Shown here: one piece after another, positions 7,360-14,183 of the stretch | Numbering within the stretch: the stretch's first letter is position 1 | Layout: every line of letters begins with the position of its first letter | Origin: an uncultured Ignavibacterium sp. | GTDB taxonomy: Bacteria; Bacteroidota; Ignavibacteria; Ignavibacteriales; Ignavibacteriaceae | DNA length: 33,780 bases | Assembly: GCA_937125135.1 (NCBI GenBank) | Contig: CAKZLD010000055.1 | Span: 1-33,780 of the forward strand | Direction of reading: 5' to 3' | The notes under the pieces: generated by a model | What the model was told of the DNA's origin: nothing | Database searches by the model: none | The model's input: the letters and a program-made list of their open reading frames with translations, nothing else | Program-made: the position numbers and the translations under genes

Positions 7360-8946
7360 ATGAAAATTTATAATCGTTTAGGTACCCGCCTCACCGTTCT
7401 CTTTGCTTCAATATTTCTGATTATAATGGGGTTATATGGATATTTCAACATAACTGTTATTAAATCAAATCTTTCTTTCGCTTGTATGCAAAACGCTTAT
7501 AATATCAGCGATGTTGTAAAAAAATCCACAAGATATGGGATGCTTATTAACAGTAAAGAGCACGTAACACAAATTATAAATACGATTGCAACTGAAGAAG
7601 GAGTAATCGGAATAAAAATTTTTAACAAAGAAGGGATTGTTTCTTATTCTTCAGATTCAGTTGAGATTGGTACAAAAGTAGCACTTGAACATTATGCCTG
7701 TAATTCCTGTCATTCAATTAAACCAACTCCCGAAACTTTACCTTTTGAAAAACTAATCAATAAAAATTCAGGTGTGTTAACACTTATAAATCCAATCATC
7801 AATGAAAAAAGCTGTTATGAGGCAAATTGTCACGCTCATAAAGAAAGTGAAAAATTATTAGGGATTATTTCTCTTCAGGTAAGTACTGAAATTGTTGATA
7901 ATATAGTCAATGAATCAACTGATAACACTCTTTTAGGAATAATATTGACTTTCTTCAGTTTGATAGTTACATCTATTCTTATGATTAAAATGTTTGTAAA
8001 CAAGCCAATAAAAAAATTGTTCGACGGGATAAATGAAATTTCGAGTGGCAATCTCGACTTCAAAATAAATTACAATTCTTCAGACGAACTTGGTTTAATG
8101 GCGAAGAAATTCAATGAAATGTCAGATAAACTTAACTTAGCATATACTGAAATTAAAGACTGGAATGAAAATCTTAATGTAAAAATTGAGCAAAAGAATG
8201 CAGAGCTTAAAAATATTTATGAACAAATTGTGCAGGTTGAGAAATTAGCTTCCTTAGGTAAGTTATCTGCAACAGTAGCTCACGAATTAAACAACCCACT
8301 TGAGGGAATTCTAACTTATAGCCGACTAATCATCAGAAAACTCGAAAAATCAGATGACGTTGAAAAGTATAAAGAAATAGTTGATATTCTAAAACTGATC
8401 TCTGATGAATCATCGAGATGTGGGAGAATCGTAAAAGATTTACTTCAATTCGCTCATCGTGGTGAGACAGAATTTGTTGTTACAAATCTGAATGAGATTG
8501 CAGACAAGGCAGCTATGCTTATGGCTCATCATTTTGAAATGAATAACATCAAACTCATAAAAGATTATAGAATGCCCTCACTTTATGTTGAATGCGACCC
8601 TCAAAGAATTGAACAAGCTCTTATCGCACTTCTTGTCAATTCTGTTGAAGCTATGAATCAGGGAGGCGAAATTAGAATCATCATCTCTCAGGAAATGAAC
8701 AATGCCGTTATCAGAATATCCGATCAGGGGCATGGAATTAGTCCTGATATTATTCATCAAATATTTGAACCATTTTTTAGCACAAAAGATAAAGTCAAAG
8801 ACACCGGACTCGGACTTTCAGTCGTTTACGGAATAATTCGACAGCATAATGGAAAAGTGTTCGTTGAAGAAACATCAGTAAAAGGGACTACTTTTAAAAT
8901 TTCATTACCAATAAAACAAGAAAAACAAAATGGAAAAGAAAAATAA
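7360..8946 (+). CDS. NtrB-like sensor histidine kinase with a diheme c-type extracytoplasmic sensor domain
   Basis: A 528-residue kinase. The ATG at 7360 (AGGA 7 nt upstream) is preferred to one at 7342. A transmembrane helix lies at about 10-30, an extracytoplasmic domain at about 33-190, and a second helix at about 191-212. A HAMP linker and coiled coil follow. His308 in AHELNNP is the phosphorylation site and the ATPase domain has DQGHGI and DTGLGL. The sensor domain holds two cytochrome c motifs: CNSCH (C114-H118) and CYEANCH (C152-H158, a CX4CH motif). Covalent heme outside the cytoplasm suggests sensing of redox state or a small gas such as O2 or NO. Its 3' end overlaps the NtrC-type regulator gene by 17 nt, making the two a cognate pair. 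Heme binding is predicted from motifs only; the second motif is less common. Confidence 0.88.
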   Translation: MKIYNRLGTRLTVLFASIFLIIMGLYGYFNITVIKSNLSFACMQNAYNISDVVKKSTRYGMLINSKEHVTQIINTIATEEGVIGIKIFNKEGIVSYSSDSVEIGTKVALEHYACNSCHSIKPTPETLPFEKLINKNSGVLTLINPIINEKSCYEANCHAHKESEKLLGIISLQVSTEIVDNIVNESTDNTLLGIILTFFSLIVTSILMIKMFVNKPIKKLFDGINEISSGNLDFKINYNSSDELGLMAKKFNEMSDKLNLAYTEIKDWNENLNVKIEQKNAELKNIYEQIVQVEKLASLGKLSATVAHELNNPLEGILTYSRLIIRKLEKSDDVEKYKEIVDILKLISDESSRCGRIVKDLLQFAHRGETEFVVTNLNEIADKAAMLMAHHFEMNNIKLIKDYRMPSLYVECDPQRIEQALIALLVNSVEAMNQGGEIRIIISQEMNNAVIRISDQGHGISPDIIHQIFEPFFSTKDKVKDTGLGLSVVYGIIRQHNGKVFVEETSVKGTTFKISLPIKQEKQNGKEK

Positions 8947-10282
8947 ATTATTAATCGTTGACGACGAAGAAATTGTTAGACAATCGTTAAAAGCTTGGTT
9001 TCTTGAGGACGGATATGAGATTGATATCGCAGAAGATGCAGAAGTTGCTTTAAGATTATATGAAAAAAATAAATATGATCTAATCTTACTCGATATCAAA
9101 ATGCCGGGAATGAGTGGGATGGAATTATTAGTTAAACTGAAAGAATTCGATCCTGAAGCAATTATAATTTTAATTACTGCTTTTGCATCAGTTTCTTCAG
9201 CTGTCAAGGCGCTAAAAAATGGTGCTTATGATTACATTACAAAACCAATTGATCCCGATGAATTATCTCATCTTGTAAAAAACGCACTCAATCAGAAAAA
9301 TCTTAAAGATGAAAATATTCAATTGAAAACCAGTATTGAGGAAATTATTAAACCAGATAATCTCATCGGTGAATCCCCTAAAATGAAAGAAGTTTACTCA
9401 TTAATCAGCACAGTCTCTCAAACCGATACAACAGTTTTAATTTTAGGTGATAGTGGCACTGGGAAAGAACTTGTAGCAAAAGCAATTCATCTGAATAGTA
9501 AAAGAAAATATTTTCCTATGGTAACGGTAAACTGTGGAGCATTACCAGAGTCAATTCTCGAAAGCGAATTATTTGGACACGAAAAAGGAGCATTTACTGG
9601 TGCTCATTATAAAAGAAAAGGCAAATTCGAAATGGCAAATGGTGGTACAATTTTTTTAGATGAAATCGGGACTATTTCTCTCAAAGTCCAAATCGAGTTA
9701 TTAAGAGTCATTGAAACAAAAGAATTTATGAGAGTCGGAGGCTCAGAATCAATAAAAAGTGATTTTAGAATAATTGCTGCAACAAATGAAAATTTACAGG
9801 ATTTAGTAAGTTCCGGACAATTCAGAGAAGATTTATTTTACAGATTGAATGTCTTTAATATTTACTTGCCTCCGCTTCGTGAACGTGGAAATGATATAAT
9901 TCTTTTAGCTGAATACTTCCTAAATAAATACTCATCTGCAATGAACAAAAAAATTTCATCTTTCGATAAAGAAGCAATCAAATTTATGAAAGAATATTAC
10001 TGGCCGGGAAATGTAAGAGAATTGGAAAATGCTATTGAACGTGCAGTAGTTGTTTGTCATAAAGATAAAATAACCCTTGATGATTTACCTTTTAGAGTTT
10101 TAAAGACAGTAAATGAAGAACCACTAACAGAAAGATCTTTAGAGGCTATTGAAAAAAAACATATTGAGAAGATTCTGAATGATAATAATTGGAATATCTC
10201 AAAATCTGCTGAAGAATTACAAATAGACAGAGTTACACTTTACAATAAAATAAAGAAATATGGCTTGCGAAAGAATAACTAA
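8930..10282 (+). CDS. NtrC-family sigma-54-dependent response regulator
   Basis: A 450-residue, three-domain activator. The receiver domain has acidic residues D11/D12, phospho-acceptor Asp55 (LLDIKMPG) and Lys106. The AAA+ domain has a Walker A (GDSGTGKE, 173-180), an intact GAFTGA loop (220-225) that contacts sigma-54, a Walker B (TIFLDE, 240-245) and arginine-finger region REDLFYRL. Residues about 405-447 form a Fis-type helix-turn-helix (NISKSAEELQIDRVTLYNKI). It is an intact enhancer-binding protein that should activate -24/-12 promoters when phosphorylated by the overlapping heme kinase. The only clear -24/-12 site I found in the window is at 2552-2567, upstream of the HybAB-like operon. 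Its stop overlaps the archaemetzincin start (TAATG). Confidence 0.95.
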   Translation: MEKKNKLLIVDDEEIVRQSLKAWFLEDGYEIDIAEDAEVALRLYEKNKYDLILLDIKMPGMSGMELLVKLKEFDPEAIIILITAFASVSSAVKALKNGAYDYITKPIDPDELSHLVKNALNQKNLKDENIQLKTSIEEIIKPDNLIGESPKMKEVYSLISTVSQTDTTVLILGDSGTGKELVAKAIHLNSKRKYFPMVTVNCGALPESILESELFGHEKGAFTGAHYKRKGKFEMANGGTIFLDEIGTISLKVQIELLRVIETKEFMRVGGSESIKSDFRIIAATNENLQDLVSSGQFREDLFYRLNVFNIYLPPLRERGNDIILLAEYFLNKYSSAMNKKISSFDKEAIKFMKEYYWPGNVRELENAIERAVVVCHKDKITLDDLPFRVLKTVNEEPLTERSLEAIEKKHIEKILNDNNWNISKSAEELQIDRVTLYNKIKKYGLRKNN

Positions 10283-10821
10283 TGACAAAGGTTATTCTGG
10301 CTCCGATTAACATTGACAATCTTCAACTTCTGGATGAAATCATACCTGATTTGAAAAATATTTCAAAATTAGATTTTGTCATCGAGCCTCTAAAAATTGA
10401 TATTTCTGAAGCATACTCAGTTGAAAGAGGGCAATATCATTCAACAACAATTTTAAAGCTGATGATTGAAAATATTTCGAATCAATCTTCGAAAGTTGTC
10501 GGAATTGTAAAGAATGATTTATTCATCCCAGTTTTAACGTATGTTTTTGGAGAAGCACAATTAAATGGGAAATGTTCTTTAGTTTCATTATTCCGACTTC
10601 ACGAAGAATTTTATTCTGGCAAAAGTGATTATGAATTGTTAAAGCAACGAACCATTAAAGAAATCTTACACGAGCTCGGTCACAATTTCGGACTAATTCA
10701 TTGCAAAGACTGGGAATGCGTTATGCATTCTTCTTCTGCAATCGAAGAAGTTGATATAAAGGGATATAGATATTGTAAACTTTGTAGTCAAAGAATAAAA
10801 GAAACATTTGAAATTAGTTGA
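10282..10821 (+). CDS. Archaemetzincin-family zinc metalloprotease
   Basis: A 179-residue protein with the full archaemetzincin signature. HELGHNFGLIH (130-140) supplies three zinc-binding histidines and the catalytic Glu131. Cys141 and Cys146, then Met148 (the Met-turn), follow, and C165-KL-C168 completes the second, structural zinc site (HEXXHXXGXXHCX4CXM...CXXC). No signal peptide or membrane segment is seen, so it is probably cytoplasmic. The family is widespread in archaea and vertebrates and patchy in bacteria; its physiological substrates are poorly known. The start overlaps the NtrC regulator stop by 1 nt, so all three genes (kinase, regulator, protease) are likely co-translated. This coupling suggests a role in the same response, but the target is unknown. 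Confidence 0.9.
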   Translation: MTKVILAPINIDNLQLLDEIIPDLKNISKLDFVIEPLKIDISEAYSVERGQYHSTTILKLMIENISNQSSKVVGIVKNDLFIPVLTYVFGEAQLNGKCSLVSLFRLHEEFYSGKSDYELLKQRTIKEILHELGHNFGLIHCKDWECVMHSSSAIEEVDIKGYRYCKLCSQRIKETFEIS

Positions 10822-10833
10822 ATATTATTCAAC
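10817..10833. repeat. Perfect inverted repeat GTTGAAT-N3-ATTCAAC
   Basis: GTTGAATATTATTCAAC, 7-nt arms, overlaps the archaemetzincin stop. No T tract follows, so it is not a standard terminator. Its arm ATTCAACA recurs upstream of the sigma-54 promoter (2371-2377 and, as TTCAACA, three more times), so it might be a regulator site. This may also be chance in AT-rich DNA. Confidence 0.4.
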
Positions 10834-10882
10834 ATAATATTGATTAACAAAACTAAAACCACTATTTTTGCAATCATAAATT

Positions 10883-10956
10883 GGGCCCGTAGCTCAGTTG
10901 GTTAGAGCATCTGACTCATAATCAGAGGGTCGGTGGTTCAAGCCCATCCGGGCCCA
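10883..10956 (+). tRNA. tRNA with anticodon CAT, probably tRNA-Ile2
   Basis: A 74-nt cloverleaf. Acceptor GGGCCCG (10883-10889) pairs with CGGGCCC (10949-10955), discriminator A. The anticodon loop CTCATAA gives CAT. It lacks initiator features (no C1-A72 mismatch, no three G-C pairs in the anticodon stem). The other CAT tRNA in the window (15820-15893) looks like elongator tRNA-Met, and this one resembles tRNA-Ile2, whose C34 is changed to lysidine to read AUA. CCA is not encoded. Confidence 0.88.
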
Positions 10957-10962
10957 CAAATT

Positions 10963-10994
10963 AAACCTTGTAGTTTTTCCTACAAGGTTTTTTT
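10963..10994 (+). terminator. Terminator after the CAT tRNA
   Basis: AAACCTTGTAG (10963-10973) pairs perfectly with CTACAAGGTTT (10980-10990) around TTTTTC, followed by a T run to 10994. Confidence 0.95.
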
Positions 10995-11104
10995 ATTACT
11001 TAGCTACAATAAAATGAACTATATTTTAATTACTTTGTTTTGTATTTATGTTTTATATTTTAGCATTAGTAAAACATACTTTATTAGAAAATACATCTTA
11101 TTCA

Positions 11105-11680
11105 ATGAACGAAGTCGAAAAGCAAAAAAAATTATACGAAGATTTTGAAAGAGAAGCCATTCCTCATATGGATGCTTTGTATAATTTTGCATTCAGACTT
11201 ACAGGAGATAGCGACGAAGCAGACGACTTAGTTCAGGAAACCTACCTTAGAGCATTTCGTTTTTTCGACAAATTTGAGCAAGGAACTAATTGTAAAGCGT
11301 GGTTGTTCAGAATTCTGAAAAACACTTTTATAAATAAATATAGAAAAGATACCAAAGAGCCTGATAAAGTTGATTATGAAGAAGTAGATAATTATTATGA
11401 AAATATCAAACCTTCTAATGCTGATAGTGCTCATTTAGAAAAAGATATTTATGATAACTTGCTCGATGATGAAGTTTCTGAAGCAGTAAACTCATTACCT
11501 GAAGATTTTAGAACCGTTATCATTCTTTGTGATTTGGAAGGATATACTTACGAGGAAATCGCAGACTTTATTGATATTCCTGTAGGTACTGTAAGGTCAA
11601 GATTACACAGAGCCAGAAAAATGCTTTTTACAAAATTACACAAATATGCTTCAGATAAAGGTTATATAGTCAAGGAATAG
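11105..11680 (+). CDS. ECF-family RNA polymerase sigma factor (sigma-70 family, RpoE-like)
   Basis: A 191-residue ECF sigma factor from the ATG at 11105; the frame opens earlier at 11048, but those residues are not conserved-looking. Region 2 is at about 19-90 (ALYNFAFRLTGDSDEADDLVQETYLRAFRFFDKF, then AWLFRILKNTFINKYRK). Region 4 is at about 125-185 (LPEDFRTVIILCDLEGYTYEEIADFIDIPVGTVRSRLHRARK), a helix-turn-helix for the -35 element. It directs polymerase to a stress or envelope regulon. The next gene starts 2 nt downstream and encodes a membrane protein resembling an anti-sigma factor, which probably holds it inactive. Confidence 0.95.
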   Translation: MNEVEKQKKLYEDFEREAIPHMDALYNFAFRLTGDSDEADDLVQETYLRAFRFFDKFEQGTNCKAWLFRILKNTFINKYRKDTKEPDKVDYEEVDNYYENIKPSNADSAHLEKDIYDNLLDDEVSEAVNSLPEDFRTVIILCDLEGYTYEEIADFIDIPVGTVRSRLHRARKMLFTKLHKYASDKGYIVKE

Positions 11681-11682
11681 AA

Positions 11683-12513
11683 ATGAATAATGAACTAATC
11701 ACTGCATATATTGATAATGAAATTTCAGATCAAAATCTGCTGATTCAGATTAAAGATCAAATTGAATCAGATCCTTCTTTGAAGTATGAATATCAGGTAC
11801 AATCATTATGTAAAAAGATTGTAACCTCAAAAGTTAAAAAAATTCCCGCTCCTGAAAGTTTGAGGAATAGAATTTTATCTGAAATCAAACCCAAAGAAAA
11901 TATTCAGAAAAAAAAGAACAATTTAATTTTAGATTTCTTTTATCGTCCGTCATTTTCTTTTGCTACAGCAATGATTATAGTGATTGCGATTGTGCTGATA
12001 ACAATCAATCGTAGTAATGTTAATAGAGTCCCGGAGATTGATATTACAAAGCTAAATCCTGAGAATATGTTTTTTCAGGCTGTCAATAATTATTCTTCAA
12101 TTCTAAAAGGTCAATTAACACCTCAGTTTTTATCTAATAATTCAAAAGAAATTTGCAATTATTTCTCAACTAATGGAGTTAATTATTCTACAATCGTTCC
12201 CGAGTTCAAGGAATGGAAACTTTTGGGTGCAGTTATTTCCGAAGACAAAGGGACAAAACTTGCTCATCACGTTTATGTAGGAGATAAAAATCAAATTATT
12301 TACGTCTTTCAGGTGGATGAAACATACATCAACAAACTATTAGAGCTTGACTCTCAGCTAATAAATTATTTGGATGACGGTAATTGCTATTCAAAAATGT
12401 ATAATGGGAATTTAGTATTATTTTCAAAGATGAAGAACAATATTGTTGCTGTGATAGCAAATAATGATTTTGATGATGTAAAAAATAACTTCTGTAATCT
12501 CAGTCTTTTCTAA
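11683..12513 (+). CDS. Probable transmembrane anti-sigma factor
   Basis: A 276-residue protein starting 2 nt after the ECF sigma gene, with AAGGAA before the ATG. The first 70 residues (ELITAYIDNEISDQNLL...) resemble the start of anti-sigma domains, but the zinc-binding HxxxCxxC motif is absent; a lone Cys43 remains. One transmembrane helix lies at about 91-108, so residues 1-90 are cytoplasmic and about 110-276 lie outside. The outer domain is not recognised. Pairing and topology support an anti-sigma role that releases the ECF factor on an envelope signal. That role is inferred from position and layout. Confidence 0.75.
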   Translation: MNNELITAYIDNEISDQNLLIQIKDQIESDPSLKYEYQVQSLCKKIVTSKVKKIPAPESLRNRILSEIKPKENIQKKKNNLILDFFYRPSFSFATAMIIVIAIVLITINRSNVNRVPEIDITKLNPENMFFQAVNNYSSILKGQLTPQFLSNNSKEICNYFSTNGVNYSTIVPEFKEWKLLGAVISEDKGTKLAHHVYVGDKNQIIYVFQVDETYINKLLELDSQLINYLDDGNCYSKMYNGNLVLFSKMKNNIVAVIANNDFDDVKNNFCNLSLF

Positions 12514-12530
12514 TATTTCATTCTGTTTTT

Positions 12531-12558
12531 CACGGTTATTCAATAAACTGTGTTTTTT
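12531..12558 (+). terminator. Probable terminator of the sigma/anti-sigma operon
   Basis: CACGGTT (12531-12537) pairs with AACTGTG (12546-12552), one G-T pair, loop of 8 nt, then six T residues. Confidence 0.7.
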
Positions 12559-12632
12559 GGCTTTCAAAAATTTTCAAAAATCAATTTTTTTAGATAATTT
12601 TGTAATTAATTATTGCTTTAGAAAGGTAAAAT

Positions 12633-13034
12633 ATGGCAAGGACTAAAAATGTAGAAGCTTTTTGTAGTATTTGTGGAGCAGTCAAAAAATTCGAAATAAC
12701 TGGTGAATATTCTGATAAAGAGAATGAGACGAAAAAATGGGCTAAATGTAAGACTTGTAAACAAACACAAGTTATTGATTTACAAGAAATTGTTCATTCA
12801 ACTAAACCAGTATTAGATGATTTAGAAACCAGAGAATCAAAAAATTATTCACCATCTGAAACATATTTAGTTGGCGACGTAATCTATCATAAAGTTTGGG
12901 ATGATTACGGAATAGTGGTTAACAAATTGTTTATGTCGGATGGTCAAAGTTCAATTTCAGTCGAATTTAAAAAGTCAGGGAATAAAAAATTAATTGAATC
13001 ATTAAAAAAGCAACCAGAAAGCGAGGTGATATAA
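12633..13034 (+). CDS. Small zinc-ribbon protein with a tudor-like C-terminal segment, function unknown
   Basis: A 133-residue protein. The N-terminus carries two CXXC pairs (C11-SI-C14 and C39-KT-C42), a probable zinc ribbon. Residues about 78-123 (GDVIYHKVWDDYGIVVNK... SVEFKKSGNKKL) resemble the small beta-barrel at the C-terminus of UvrD/PcrA-type helicases (G-x-V-x-H...G-x-V...V-x-F-x-x-x-G-x-K-x-L), which binds RNA polymerase. The match is by eye and weak. No signal peptide or membrane segment. AGAAAGG precedes the ATG. The last codons contain the Shine-Dalgarno of rpsU, so the two genes form one unit. A role in transcription or translation is inferred from structure and linkage only. 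Confidence 0.8.
   Translation: MARTKNVEAFCSICGAVKKFEITGEYSDKENETKKWAKCKTCKQTQVIDLQEIVHSTKPVLDDLETRESKNYSPSETYLVGDVIYHKVWDDYGIVVNKLFMSDGQSSISVEFKKSGNKKLIESLKKQPESEVI
13023..13030 (+). promoter_or_regulatory. Extended Shine-Dalgarno of rpsU
   Basis: GAGGTGAT is an 8-nt match to the 16S rRNA 3' end (ATCACCTC) placed 4 nt before a TTG start. It is the longest Shine-Dalgarno I noticed in the window. In Bacteroidota, bS21 helps hide the anti-Shine-Dalgarno, and a strong site on rpsU is reported to allow autoregulation. Confidence 0.7.
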
Positions 13035-13223
13035 TTGGTTGGAATTCAAATAGGCGAAAACGAATCTATTGATAAAGCTCTTAGGAGATTCAAAAAGAAA
13101 TATGAAAGATCCGGTGTACTTAAAGAATTTAAGAAAAGAACTGCTTTCGTAAAGCCTTCTGTTCAAAAAAGAATGGAAAAATTAAAAGCTATAAGAAGAG
13201 CACAAATCCCTACTCAGGAATAA
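13035..13223 (+). CDS. rpsU: 30S ribosomal protein bS21
   Basis: A 62-residue basic protein, normal length for bS21, starting at TTG (13035) with a strong Shine-Dalgarno. The sequence VGIQIGENESIDKALRRFKKKYERSGVLKEFKKR is the classic bS21 pattern. It binds the small subunit near the mRNA exit and anti-Shine-Dalgarno region. It starts immediately after the stop of the zinc-ribbon gene, so translation may be coupled. A terminator follows 4 nt after the stop. Confidence 0.96.
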   Translation: MVGIQIGENESIDKALRRFKKKYERSGVLKEFKKRTAFVKPSVQKRMEKLKAIRRAQIPTQE

Positions 13224-13227
13224 ACTT

Positions 13228-13251
13228 AAGGGCTGTTAATCAGCCCTTTTT
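13228..13251 (+). terminator. Terminator after rpsU
   Basis: AAGGGCTG (13228-13235) pairs perfectly with CAGCCCTT (13241-13248) around TTAAT, followed by Ts. It lies between convergent genes, but the T tract favours the plus strand. Confidence 0.9.
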
Positions 13252-14107
13252 ATTTTATATTAATTTTTGGTTCAATTACAGTAAGATCTTTCCCTTTTAT
13301 AAAATTCTTTTCTAAGTGATTTGTTATAATTTTATAAGCAGATTCAACATCCTCACAAAAATGGAAAAGATTAAGATCTTCCTTACTTATAACTCCTGAG
13401 TCAATGAGTGCTTCAAAGTTAATAATTTTGCGCCAGTATTTCTCATCATAAATAACCAGACACAATTTCTTCCTGATTTTTTCAGTTTGAACTAAAGTTA
13501 AAATTTCAAAAAGCTCATCCATCGTACCGAATCCTCCTGGAAAAACAATCAGAGCTTTAGATAAATATGCAAACCAAAATTTTCGCATAAAGAAATAATG
13601 AAATTCAAATTGCAAATCATTAGTTACATATTTATTTACAAATTGTTCAAAAGGAATACTAATATTTAAACCGATAGAATAACCGCCTGCTAATTTTGCA
13701 CCTTTATTTGCAGCCTCCATAATTCCGGGTCCACCACCTGTACAGATTATAAATCTATTAGCTTCTGTTTCAAGATTCATTGACCAGGAAGTCAATTTCT
13801 TAGCTAAATCAACAGCGTCTTCATAATATTTAGACATTTGATAAGCAATTTGAGCTTCGCGTAAACCTTTCGCAAATCCAGATTTTTTAGGATCAAGAGA
13901 TTTATACTTATTTAACTCTGATAAAGCAGCTTTTTTCGATTTTAATCTTGCAGAACCGAAGAAAACTATTGTATCTACAATTTTATGTTTTTTAAATCTT
14001 AATTGTGGTTCCAAATATTCGGCAATAATTCTTATGATTCTCGCATCAGCAGAGGAAAGAAATTCCTGATTCTGATATGATTTAACTGGACTGTTTGATT
14101 TGGCCAT
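13250..14107 (-). CDS. LOG-family protein (nucleoside 5'-monophosphate phosphoribohydrolase)
   Basis: A 285-residue cytoplasmic enzyme of the TIGR00730/LOG family. The two signature motifs are present: GGGPGIMEAANKG at about 124-136 and PGGFGTMDELFE at about 191-202. Family members cleave the base from nucleoside 5'-monophosphates (cytokinin activation in plants, nucleotide pool control in bacteria). Longer than the minimal ~190-residue LOG, with an N-terminal extension of about 45 residues. It is a single gene in its own transcription unit, convergent with rpsU and divergent from the dacB-like gene. The exact substrate cannot be read from the sequence. Confidence 0.9.
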   Translation of the reverse strand: MAKSNSPVKSYQNQEFLSSADARIIRIIAEYLEPQLRFKKHKIVDTIVFFGSARLKSKKAALSELNKYKSLDPKKSGFAKGLREAQIAYQMSKYYEDAVDLAKKLTSWSMNLETEANRFIICTGGGPGIMEAANKGAKLAGGYSIGLNISIPFEQFVNKYVTNDLQFEFHYFFMRKFWFAYLSKALIVFPGGFGTMDELFEILTLVQTEKIRKKLCLVIYDEKYWRKIINFEALIDSGVISKEDLNLFHFCEDVESAYKIITNHLEKNFIKGKDLTVIEPKINIK

Positions 14108-14183
14108 TTGAAATACCTTTCAGTAAATGAACATCTAATTTATAATTGCATTCAAAAATAAAATAAAATTTCGACAATACTTT

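Noticed and set aside
10883-10956. Initiator tRNA-fMet
   Set aside because: The acceptor first pair is G-C and the anticodon stem lacks three consecutive G-C pairs, so it is not an initiator.
10933-11148. ORF spanning the tRNA 3' end and terminator
   Set aside because: It overlaps a tRNA gene and a terminator and has no recognisable protein features.
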